Source of the DNA: Lysobacter lycopersici
GTDB lineage: Bacteria > Pseudomonadota > Gammaproteobacteria > Xanthomonadales > Xanthomonadaceae
Length of the DNA: 64,000 bases
Assembly (NCBI RefSeq): GCF_007556775.1
Contig: NZ_CP041742.1
Coordinates: forward strand, 2,184,001 to 2,248,000
Direction: 5' to 3'
The position numbers and the translations under genes are program-made. This document shows positions 15,971-23,312 of this stretch, one piece after another. Numbering within the stretch: position 1 is the stretch's first letter; every line of letters starts with the position of its first letter. The notes beneath the pieces were generated by a model that was given only the letters and a program-made list of their open reading frames with translations, did not search any database and was not told where the DNA came from.

Positions 15971-17208
15971 GCGTCGGTCGCCGACGTGCGCTTGTCCACC
16001 ACCGCGGTCGCGCCGAGGTCGGCAGTCACGTTCCCGATCGTCGAGAACACGTCGGGAATCGTGTCGACCGCGAGCAGCAGGCCGAGTGGTTCCACCGGCA
16101 AACCGAGCGCCTGCGCGACCGGCATGTTGGTCGCCATGAAGCTGACCTGTCCGGGCAATCCCACCGAGCCCATGCTCACCACCACGGTGAGCGGCACCAC
16201 CGCGAACATGTGCCACATCGAGATCTCGATGCCCGAGGCCCAGGCGATGAAGGAACAGGCGACGACGTACTGCACCGGGCTGGTGATGCGGAACAGCGAG
16301 GCCGCCATCGGCAGCACCAGCGAACTGGTTTCGTCGCGGTAGCCGAGCCGCGTGCGTGCGCATTCCAGCATCACCGGCAGCGAGGCCAGCGAAGATTGCG
16401 TGCTCGCGGCGATGCCCTGCGCGGGCGCGATGCCGCTGGCGAAATGGCGCAGCTTCTCGCCGCCGAACGCGATGGCGACGACATACATCAGCAGCGTCAT
16501 CAGCAGGTAGATGCCGCTCTGCAACGCGATGTAGGCGCCGAGCGCGCCGATCAGGTCGAAGCCGACCTTCGCCGTGACCGCCAGCACCAGCGCGAACACG
16601 CCGATCGGCGCCGCCCACAGCACCCAGCGCACGACCACGATCATCGCCTCGCTGATGCCCTGCAGCAGGCCGAGGATCTGCGCGCGGCGTTCGCCATCGA
16701 TCTTCGGCAGGGCGAAGCCGAGGAACAGCGCGAACACCACCAGCGGCAGCATCGCGCCATTCGCGGCGGCGGCGATCGCGTTCGTCGGCACGATGTTCGC
16801 GAGCCAGTCGGCGGGGCCGGGCGGCGCGGTCGCGGCAGCGGTCGAGGACGTCAGCGCGCTGCGCATCGCCTCCGCGGTCGCGGCATCTCGCGGCAGCAGC
16901 GAGAGCAGGAACGGCGCGAGCAACGCGGCAATGGTCGCGGCCAGCGCGAGCAGGATCAGGAAGGTCACGATCGCGACGCGTGCGGTGCGTCCCGACGCGG
17001 CGGCGTCGCGCGCGCTGTTCACGCCCAGCACCACCAGCGCAAAGACCAATGGCACCACGGTCATCTGCAACGCCGACAACCACAGCTTGCCGATGGGTTG
17101 GGCGATGGCAGCCGCGGTCGCGGCCGCATTCGGTTCCCACCACGCCAATGCGAGGCCGAGGATCGCGCCCGCGGCCAGTCCCGCCAGAACCCGTTGCGTG
17201 GTGGTCAT
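15967..17208 (-). CDS. Dicarboxylate/amino acid:cation symporter (DAACS family)
   Basis: 413 residues, eight or more membrane spans plus re-entrant loops. Motifs are TQSSLASLP (the serine-rich hairpin), VLPMAASLFR and the C-terminal AVDTIPDVFSTIGNV. Members import glutamate, aspartate, dicarboxylates or serine with Na+ or H+; specificity cannot be read from these motifs. Starts with ATG at 17208 (MTTTQRV). It lies upstream of apt and downstream of the L,D-transpeptidase, all leftward. Confidence 0.9.
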   Translation of the reverse strand: MTTTQRVLAGLAAGAILGLALAWWEPNAAATAAAIAQPIGKLWLSALQMTVVPLVFALVVLGVNSARDAAASGRTARVAIVTFLILLALAATIAALLAPFLLSLLPRDAATAEAMRSALTSSTAAATAPPGPADWLANIVPTNAIAAAANGAMLPLVVFALFLGFALPKIDGERRAQILGLLQGISEAMIVVVRWVLWAAPIGVFALVLAVTAKVGFDLIGALGAYIALQSGIYLLMTLLMYVVAIAFGGEKLRHFASGIAPAQGIAASTQSSLASLPVMLECARTRLGYRDETSSLVLPMAASLFRITSPVQYVVACSFIAWASGIEISMWHMFAVVPLTVVVSMGSVGLPGQVSFMATNMPVAQALGLPVEPLGLLLAVDTIPDVFSTIGNVTADLGATAVVDKRTSATDA

Positions 17209-17224
17209 GCGCGGCTCCGGCCGG

Positions 17225-18004
17225 TCAAAGGATTGTCGAACTGTCGAACGTGGGCAAATGCCACGCCGCTTGCAGTCGCGAGTATTCGTTTTCGGGCAGC
17301 AACACGAACGCGGGATGCGCGTCGTCGCGCAACCACGCGAGCAGGCTGCGCAACGCATCTTCCGGCATCGAGGTGCAACCGGCGGTCGGTGCGCCCGGCG
17401 CGCGCTGCACATGGGCGAAGATGCAGCTGCCACCCTGCGGTGTCGCCTGTGCGTTGTGTTCGATCACGAAACCAACCTTGTACAGGTCGTCGGGCTTGGC
17501 TTGCAGATCGCGGCGCATCGGTTCGCTGGCCTGGTCGAGGCCCGGCGCCTTCGCCAGGCTGCGGTCGACGATGCGGTTGTACAGCGGCGAATCCGGCACG
17601 TCGATGCACCAGTCGTTGGCCTGCATGGCCTTGTAGGCGAGGCCGGTCGAAAGTTGCGGTGCATAACCGAACGCGGTGCCGATGGCGAACACGCCGGCCG
17701 GTGCGCGGCCGTCGCCCTCGCGTTTCACCGGGCCGGCGTCCTGGTCGCGCGCGTCGTGCAGGCCCAGGCCCCAGCCGGCGCCGCTGCGACCGACGTTCAC
17801 CGTGAGCGGCTGCGTGGTTTCGCGCCAGCCCTCGCCCTCGCGTTCGAACGCGCGCAGCGTGCCGGTGGGCGAATCCCAATCCGCGGTCGTGACCACGATC
17901 ATTTGCCGGGCGTTGTCCCAGGGATTCGCCTGCGGCGCCGCGGTCGAGGCGCAGGCGGCGAGCGGCAGGAGCAGGGCGGCGAGGGCGAAGCGGAATCGGC
18001 TCAT
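17225..18004 (-). CDS. L,D-transpeptidase-family lipoprotein
   Basis: 259 residues. A lipoprotein signal ends at LAAC (Cys 18), followed by a YkuD-type domain. The catalytic region has FAHVQR and TAGCTSM, the latter holding the active-site Cys. These enzymes form 3-3 crosslinks or attach proteins to peptidoglycan, or act as endopeptidase-like variants. The wide domain with YNRIVDRS resembles the YafK/ErfK-like L,D-transpeptidase branch found in Xanthomonadaceae. Adjacent to a C40 peptidase and a D-Ala-D-Ala dipeptidase. Confidence 0.87.
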   Translation of the reverse strand: MSRFRFALAALLLPLAACASTAAPQANPWDNARQMIVVTTADWDSPTGTLRAFEREGEGWRETTQPLTVNVGRSGAGWGLGLHDARDQDAGPVKREGDGRAPAGVFAIGTAFGYAPQLSTGLAYKAMQANDWCIDVPDSPLYNRIVDRSLAKAPGLDQASEPMRRDLQAKPDDLYKVGFVIEHNAQATPQGGSCIFAHVQRAPGAPTAGCTSMPEDALRSLLAWLRDDAHPAFVLLPENEYSRLQAAWHLPTFDSSTIL

Positions 18005-18029
18005 GTGCCGATGGTAGCCGAGCCCGCGC

Positions 18030-19424
18030 TCAATGCGCGCCGGTCGGCAGCGGGGCGAGCGGGTGCACGATCGAAGTCATGCGGGCTAAGTAGTCGTGGC
18101 CGGCATCGAACTGCAGCGGCAGCAGCGGCGTCACCGACACGCCGTTGAGCGGGATCCGCCGCAGCGTGCCGCCTTCGCGCACCGAAACGCCCTGCACGTC
18201 GTGGATCACCCACGGTTCGCCGTGTTCGAAACCGACCACCATCAACACATGGCCGGGGATGTAGACGAGGTCGCCGACCTGCAGCGCCGCCACCGCGCGC
18301 ATGCGATCCGCGCGAGATGCCGTGTCGTCGAACGATTGATGCGCAAACACCGAGCTCCTGGCCTGGTCGCCGGTGTTGCGCGGCATGCGCACGCCGAAGG
18401 TGGCGAACACGTCGGAGAGGAAACCGCTGCAATCGCGGCCGTCGTAATCGTGGCCCCAGCCGTAGCGTTCGCCCAGCAGCTTGAACGCCTGCCGCAACAG
18501 GTTGGCACGGCTCAGGGCGAGATCGCCAACGCGCACGTCGCTGCCGCGCGGGATCAGTGCGGGAACGAGTTGCAGTCGGCCGTTCGCATCGCGTTTCGGC
18601 AACTGCACGACCCACGCCGCGTAGGCCGCCTGTCCCGAGACCGCTTCATCGCGCGGCCAGTCGGCGAGCAGCGGCAGGTGCACGCCCATGTCCAGCGGCA
18701 GTTGCGACAGCGCGGGGCGCGACGGATCGAATGCGGTGCGCACATCGTCGCCGGTGATCACCAGTTGTGGTTGTCGCGTGGCGTATCCGAGGACTTGATC
18801 GCGCGTACCTTCCGCCAGCGCGTCGGCGGCGATCCACGCCGCGTAGTTCGGCGCGACCACGAAGCGCCAGCGGCCGTCGCGGCCGGCATGCAGCACCGCC
18901 ACCGGCGTGCCGGGGAACAGCGCGCTTTCCTGGAAGCGGTCGATGTCGACGTCGCCGGGTTTCGAGAACACGTGCTGCATCGTCGGGAAGGTGCGCAGCG
19001 ATGCGCGATGCACGACCAGCGCGAAGTTCACGCCCGTGCGATCCGGAATCGCATCCAGCGCGAGCGCGTCCCGCAATGCCGCGATTTCGTCCGGGGTCAA
19101 CGCATGGCCGTCTTCGGCATAGAGCGTTCGCGTCGGCGGCGCGGACCGTTGTTCGATCATCGCGCGCAGCTCGTCGCGATCCAGCGAAGCGGGCAGGGCG
19201 GCGAGGTCGTGCCAGCTTGGTTCCAACTTCGGCAAGGCGGCGTTGCGCGCGGCGATGGCGCCGGCGTCGAGGATCACGCGTTCGGCATCGGGCAACTTCG
19301 CGATCCAGTAGGCCGCATCGAGCTGCGCGGGCGCGACCGGCAGCGCATCGCCCGCGAACGCCGATCCCGTCGCCAGCGACAAGGTGAGCAGCAAAGTCGC
19401 GAAGGTCGCTCGCAAAACCGGCAT
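18030..19424 (-). CDS. Exported SH3-domain C40 (NlpC/P60) peptidase
   Basis: 464 residues: signal peptide (1-24), a region of about 100 residues, bacterial SH3-like domains at about 130-300, and an NlpC/P60 domain at about 310-445. The catalytic Cys is in DYDGRDCSGF near 346 and the His in IPGHVLMVV near 400. It probably cuts the peptide stems of peptidoglycan, between gamma-D-Glu and the diamino acid. The fold order matches SH3b1-SH3b2-NLPC_P60 cell-wall recycling proteins. Its promoter region is shared with the divergent dipeptidase. Confidence 0.9.
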   Translation of the reverse strand: MPVLRATFATLLLTLSLATGSAFAGDALPVAPAQLDAAYWIAKLPDAERVILDAGAIAARNAALPKLEPSWHDLAALPASLDRDELRAMIEQRSAPPTRTLYAEDGHALTPDEIAALRDALALDAIPDRTGVNFALVVHRASLRTFPTMQHVFSKPGDVDIDRFQESALFPGTPVAVLHAGRDGRWRFVVAPNYAAWIAADALAEGTRDQVLGYATRQPQLVITGDDVRTAFDPSRPALSQLPLDMGVHLPLLADWPRDEAVSGQAAYAAWVVQLPKRDANGRLQLVPALIPRGSDVRVGDLALSRANLLRQAFKLLGERYGWGHDYDGRDCSGFLSDVFATFGVRMPRNTGDQARSSVFAHQSFDDTASRADRMRAVAALQVGDLVYIPGHVLMVVGFEHGEPWVIHDVQGVSVREGGTLRRIPLNGVSVTPLLPLQFDAGHDYLARMTSIVHPLAPLPTGAH

Positions 19425-19484
19425 GGCTGCATTCCGGTGGAAAGCCGCAGCATACTATCCGTGTTCCGACGTCCGGGAATCCGC

Positions 19485-20231
19485 ATGCGCCTCTTCCTGC
19501 TTCCGCTGCTCGCATTCGCCGCGACCGCTTGCGCGGCCACCCCGGTGGACGTCGCGACTCCCGCGCCCGCGAGGCCGACGGTGCAGGTCTCGCCGGCGAC
19601 CACGGCGGAGCAGGCCGGCCTCGTCGATGTCGCCACGCTCGCGCCCGACATCCGCGTGGAAATGCGCTACGCCGGCAGCGACAACTTCACCGGCGCGGTC
19701 GTGCCCGGTTACGAAGCCAGGAAATGCCTGCTGCTGGAGCCGGCGGCCGAGGCGCTCGCGAAAGTGCAGGCCGACCTACGTTCGCAAGATCTCTCGCTCA
19801 CGATTTTCGACTGCTACCGGCCGGTGCGCGCGGTGCATGCCTTCGTCGACTGGGCGCACCACCTGTCCGACCAGCGCACCAAGGCCGAACACTATCCGAA
19901 CGTCGACAAGTCCACCTTGCTCGGACCCTACATCGCCGAAACCTCGGGCCACAGCCGCGGCGCGACCGTCGATCTCGGCATCATTCGCTGCAAGCAACGT
20001 TACGATGAAGCTCTCTGCGATCCCTTGGATATGGGCGCGGATTTCGACCTCTTCGATCCTCGTGCCAACACGGATTCGCCCGCGATCACCGAAGCGCAGC
20101 GCGCGAATCGCCAGCTGCTGCTCGATGCGATGAAACAACGCGGCTTCGTGAACTATCCGATGGAATGGTGGCACTTCACCTTCAAGCCGGAGCCGACCCC
20201 GACCACCGCCTACGACGTGCCGGTGAAATGA
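19485..20231 (+). CDS. ddpX: D-alanyl-D-alanine dipeptidase (VanX / DdpX family)
   Basis: Zinc peptidase that hydrolyses free D-Ala-D-Ala, used in wall recycling outside vancomycin resistance. 248 residues with an N-terminal signal that may be a lipoprotein signal (ATAC). Metal and catalytic motifs are intact: SGHSRGATVDLG with His and Asp, and EWWHF with the catalytic Glu and third zinc ligand. The stop overlaps the start of the HAD hydrolase gene (ATGA). No vanHA or regulator genes accompany it, so this is most likely a housekeeping recycling enzyme. Confidence 0.9.
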   Translation: MRLFLLPLLAFAATACAATPVDVATPAPARPTVQVSPATTAEQAGLVDVATLAPDIRVEMRYAGSDNFTGAVVPGYEARKCLLLEPAAEALAKVQADLRSQDLSLTIFDCYRPVRAVHAFVDWAHHLSDQRTKAEHYPNVDKSTLLGPYIAETSGHSRGATVDLGIIRCKQRYDEALCDPLDMGADFDLFDPRANTDSPAITEAQRANRQLLLDAMKQRGFVNYPMEWWHFTFKPEPTPTTAYDVPVK

Positions 20232-20965
20232 GCATCAAGCTGGTCGGATTCGACGCCGACGACACCCTGTGGAAAAGCGAGGACTACTACCGCGACGCGC
20301 AGGCGCGGTTCGAACACATCGTCGCCAGCTACGTGGACCTGGACGATGTCGGCGAGCGCATGTTCGCGATCGAAAAGCGCAACCTGGCGCTGTTCGGCTA
20401 TGGCGCCAAGGGCATGACCCTGTCGATGCTGGAAGCGGCGGTGGCGATCACCGAGGCGCGCATCAGCGCCGCCGACCTGCACCGCATCATCGAACTCGGC
20501 AAGGGGATCCTGCGGCATCCTGTGGCGCTGATTCCCGGCATCCGCGAAGCCGTCGCCGACATCGCCGCCGATTTCCCGGTCGTGCTCGTCACCAAGGGCG
20601 ATCTGTTCCACCAGGAAGCGAAGGTGCGCGAATCCGGCCTCGCCGATGCGTTCGGCCGCATCGAGATCGTGAGCGAGAAGGACGCGAAGACCTACGCGCG
20701 CCTGTTCCGCGAATTCGAAGTCGAGCCGCGCGAATTCCTGATGGTCGGCAATTCGCTGCGTTCGGACATCGTGCCGGTGCTCGCGCTCGGCGGCTGGGGC
20801 GTGCACATGCCCTACCACGTGACCTGGGCGCACGAGCAGGACGCCGGTGGCGTGCCGGATCCGGCGCGCTTCCGCGAAGTCGCGAATGCATCGGAATTGC
20901 CCGCCGCGGTGCGTGAACTCGCCGGCGCGGCTCAGTCCGCGTTCACCTCGCCGAACGCGCGCTGA
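20228..20965 (+). CDS. HAD-family hydrolase
   Basis: 245 residues. Motif I is FDADDTLW near residue 8, with nucleophile and acid/base Asp; motif II Thr in LVTKGD near 121; motif III Lys near 145; motif IV VGNSLRSDI near 177. The long helical cap suggests a small phosphorylated substrate, unknown. Translationally coupled to the dipeptidase gene. Confidence 0.9.
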   Translation: MSIKLVGFDADDTLWKSEDYYRDAQARFEHIVASYVDLDDVGERMFAIEKRNLALFGYGAKGMTLSMLEAAVAITEARISAADLHRIIELGKGILRHPVALIPGIREAVADIAADFPVVLVTKGDLFHQEAKVRESGLADAFGRIEIVSEKDAKTYARLFREFEVEPREFLMVGNSLRSDIVPVLALGGWGVHMPYHVTWAHEQDAGGVPDPARFREVANASELPAAVRELAGAAQSAFTSPNAR

Positions 20966-21068
20966 TCGCACGCCGCCAGCGGCCCGGAAAATTCCCCGCC
21001 GGTTCATCGCCGCGCCGCGAAGCTGCGCCTGTCCCGCGTGGGACATCCGACCAAGGACGAGGTGCGCC

Positions 21069-21515
21069 ATGAAGGCACTGAACAAGATTTCCCGATTCCT
21101 CGCACCATCCGCGCTCGCCATCGCGCTGGGCGTGGGTTTCTCCGTGCCGGCCGCGCCGGTCCATGCCCAGGACGATCTGACGCGCGCGATCGTGGATATC
21201 GCCGACGTGGTGTTCCGCGCCGGCGTGCCGTACTACCGCTACGGCGACTACGGTCGCTACGATCGACTCGTGGTGCAAAGCGATCGCTACGGTCGCCCGG
21301 TGTATTACCGCTACGTGCCGGTCCGTGTTTCCGCTTACCCGGGCGCGCCGCACGGCAACGCCTACGGTTACCGCGGCAGGGACGACGACCGTTATTACCG
21401 CGACGTCGACTGCAACAAGCACGGCAAATGCAAGGTCACTTATTACGACGGCCGCCACGACCGGCGCCATGACGGCCGCTGGTGGGATGGCCATCGCTGG
21501 CACGACGACGACTGA
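21069..21515 (+). CDS. Secreted Tyr/Arg/Asp-rich hypothetical protein
   Basis: 148 residues with a signal peptide ending at VHA-QD. The mature part has repeated YGR/YDR and RYV motifs and a highly charged C-terminus (WWDGHRWHDDD). Low-complexity, probably extended or metal-binding through His/Asp; I do not recognise a family. A hairpin follows at 21547-21575. Confidence 0.7.
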   Translation: MKALNKISRFLAPSALAIALGVGFSVPAAPVHAQDDLTRAIVDIADVVFRAGVPYYRYGDYGRYDRLVVQSDRYGRPVYYRYVPVRVSAYPGAPHGNAYGYRGRDDDRYYRDVDCNKHGKCKVTYYDGRHDRRHDGRWWDGHRWHDDD

Positions 21516-21546
21516 TCGCCGGTCGACCCATTGAAGCGACAACGTG

Positions 21547-21575
21547 AACGGCGCCTGTGGGTGCCGTTCGCTTTC
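21547..21575 (+). terminator. Hairpin after the Tyr-rich protein gene
   Basis: AACGGCGCC and GGTGCCGTT pair around a short loop, followed by a mixed C/T stretch rather than a clean T-run. Plausible terminator of the gene ending at 21515. Confidence 0.5.
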
Positions 21576-21643
21576 ATGCGAATCACGCTCGCGAAACGGG
21601 CTTGCGCGGTAAGCTCGGGGCAATATCCATGGAGCCAACCGCC

Positions 21644-22093
21644 ATGCGCCTGCCTGCTTCCCGACAGTTTGTTTCCTGCCTGCTTGCCGCCATGCTCGTC
21701 GCGGCCGTGCCCAACGCGCGCGCCGCCGGTCCGGTCGACTGCAAATTGCACTTCAACATGTCGGGCTGGTCCGCGTTCTACAAGACGCTGTCCGGCTCGG
21801 GCACGGTCAGTTGCGACAACGGCCAGCGCATGTCCGTGTCCATCCGCAGCAAGGGTGGCGGCCTGACCTTCGGCAAGAGCCGGATCGAGAACGGCGTCGG
21901 CGAATTCTCAGGCGTGCACGACATCCACGACCTGCTCGGCACCTATGCTTCGGCCGAAGCCCACGCCGGCGCGGTCAAGTCCGCATCCGCACAGGTGGTG
22001 ACCAAGGGCGACATCTCGCTGGCGCTGTCGGGCAAGGGCGAAGGCTGGGATCTCGGCGTCGCCTTCGGCAACTTCATCATCAGCGCGCGCTGA
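21644..22093 (+). CDS. Secreted hypothetical protein
   Basis: 149 residues with a signal peptide ending at ARA-AG. The mature part has two conserved-looking Cys (DCKLHF, VSCDNGQ) and Gly/Ser-rich beta-like strands. GGAG nine bases before the ATG at 21644 supports that start; another ATG is at 21629. I do not recognise the family. Confidence 0.7.
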   Translation: MRLPASRQFVSCLLAAMLVAAVPNARAAGPVDCKLHFNMSGWSAFYKTLSGSGTVSCDNGQRMSVSIRSKGGGLTFGKSRIENGVGEFSGVHDIHDLLGTYASAEAHAGAVKSASAQVVTKGDISLALSGKGEGWDLGVAFGNFIISAR

Positions 22094-22114
22094 CATCGCG
22101 CGCCGCGGGGCAGG

Positions 22115-23311
22115 TCAGCCTGCGGCGACCTGCTCGCGCGGCACACGCACCACGCCTTCCATCAATACGCGCGCCGAACGCGACATCACCGCCTTGGTCG
22201 CGAGCCACTGGCCGTCGACCTGCTTCACCTCGGCGCCGACGCGCAAAGTGCCGGAGGGGTGGCCGAAGCGCACGACGTCGCGGGTGCCGCCACCGGCCGC
22301 GGCGTTGACGATCGTGCCCGGCACCGCCGCCGCCGTCGCGATCGCGACCGACGCGGTACCCATCATCGCGTGGTGCAGCTTGCCCATCGAGATCGCGCGC
22401 GCGAGCAGGTCGATGTCGGTCGCGCCCACCGGCTTGCCGCTCGACGAAACGTAATCCTTCGGCGGTGCGACGAAGGCGACCTTGGGTGTCAACGGCCGCT
22501 TCGCGGCTTCGGCGACGTCGCCAATCAGGCCCATGCGCACCGCGCCGGCGGCGCGGATCGCTTCCAGCTTCGCCAGCAGCGCCGCGTCGTCGTTGATCGC
22601 CGGCTGCAGTTCGCTGCCATCGAGGCCGAGCGCCGCGGCATCGAGGAACACCACCGGCACGCCGGAATTGATCAGCGTGGCGCGCACCGTGCCGACGCCG
22701 GCGACCTCGAACTCGTCCACGACATTCCCGGTCGGGAACATCGCGCTGCCGTCCTCGCCCTCGTCGGCGGGATCGAGGAATTCCAGCGCGATTTCGGCGG
22801 CGGGGAAGGTCACGCCATCGAGTTCGAAATCGCCGGTTTCCTGCACCTCGCCGTTCGCCATCGGCACGTGCGCAACGATCGTCTTGCCGATGTTCGCCTG
22901 CCAGATGCGCACCGTCGCGATGCCGTCGCGCGGCAGGCGCGCGGGATCGATGAAGCCGTTCGCGATCGCGAACGGCCCGACCGCCGACGACAGGTTGCCG
23001 CAGTTGCCGCTCCAGTCGATGAAGTCGCCGTCGATCGGCACCTGGCCGTAGAGGTAATCGACATCGTGATCCGCCACCGACGGCGGCGAAATGATCACCA
23101 CCTTGCTGGTGCTCGAGGTCGCGCCGCCCATGCCGTCGGTGTGCTTGCCGTAGGGATCGGGCGAACCGATCACGCGCACCAGCAGCGCGTCGCGCGCCTT
23201 GCCGGGTTGTTGCGCGAAATCCGGCAGGTCCTGCAGGCGGAAGAACACGCCCTTGGACGTGCCACCGCGCATGTAGGTGCCGGGGATCTTCAGTTGCGGT
23301 TTGAAATCCAT
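22115..23311 (-). CDS. prpF: Aconitate isomerase / methylaconitate isomerase PrpF
   Basis: 398 residues. PrpF isomerises the product of AcnD, trans- to cis-2-methylaconitate, so that aconitase can hydrate it in the methylcitrate cycle of propionate oxidation. Family marks are the YMRGGTSKGVFF start, the SGNCGNLSSAVGPF segment near 100 with the catalytic Cys, and TLINSGVPVVF. It follows acnD by one base. The rest of the pathway (prpB, prpC and a regulator) is not adjacent. Confidence 0.93.
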   Translation of the reverse strand: MDFKPQLKIPGTYMRGGTSKGVFFRLQDLPDFAQQPGKARDALLVRVIGSPDPYGKHTDGMGGATSSTSKVVIISPPSVADHDVDYLYGQVPIDGDFIDWSGNCGNLSSAVGPFAIANGFIDPARLPRDGIATVRIWQANIGKTIVAHVPMANGEVQETGDFELDGVTFPAAEIALEFLDPADEGEDGSAMFPTGNVVDEFEVAGVGTVRATLINSGVPVVFLDAAALGLDGSELQPAINDDAALLAKLEAIRAAGAVRMGLIGDVAEAAKRPLTPKVAFVAPPKDYVSSSGKPVGATDIDLLARAISMGKLHHAMMGTASVAIATAAAVPGTIVNAAAGGGTRDVVRFGHPSGTLRVGAEVKQVDGQWLATKAVMSRSARVLMEGVVRVPREQVAAG

Positions 23312-23312
23312 G

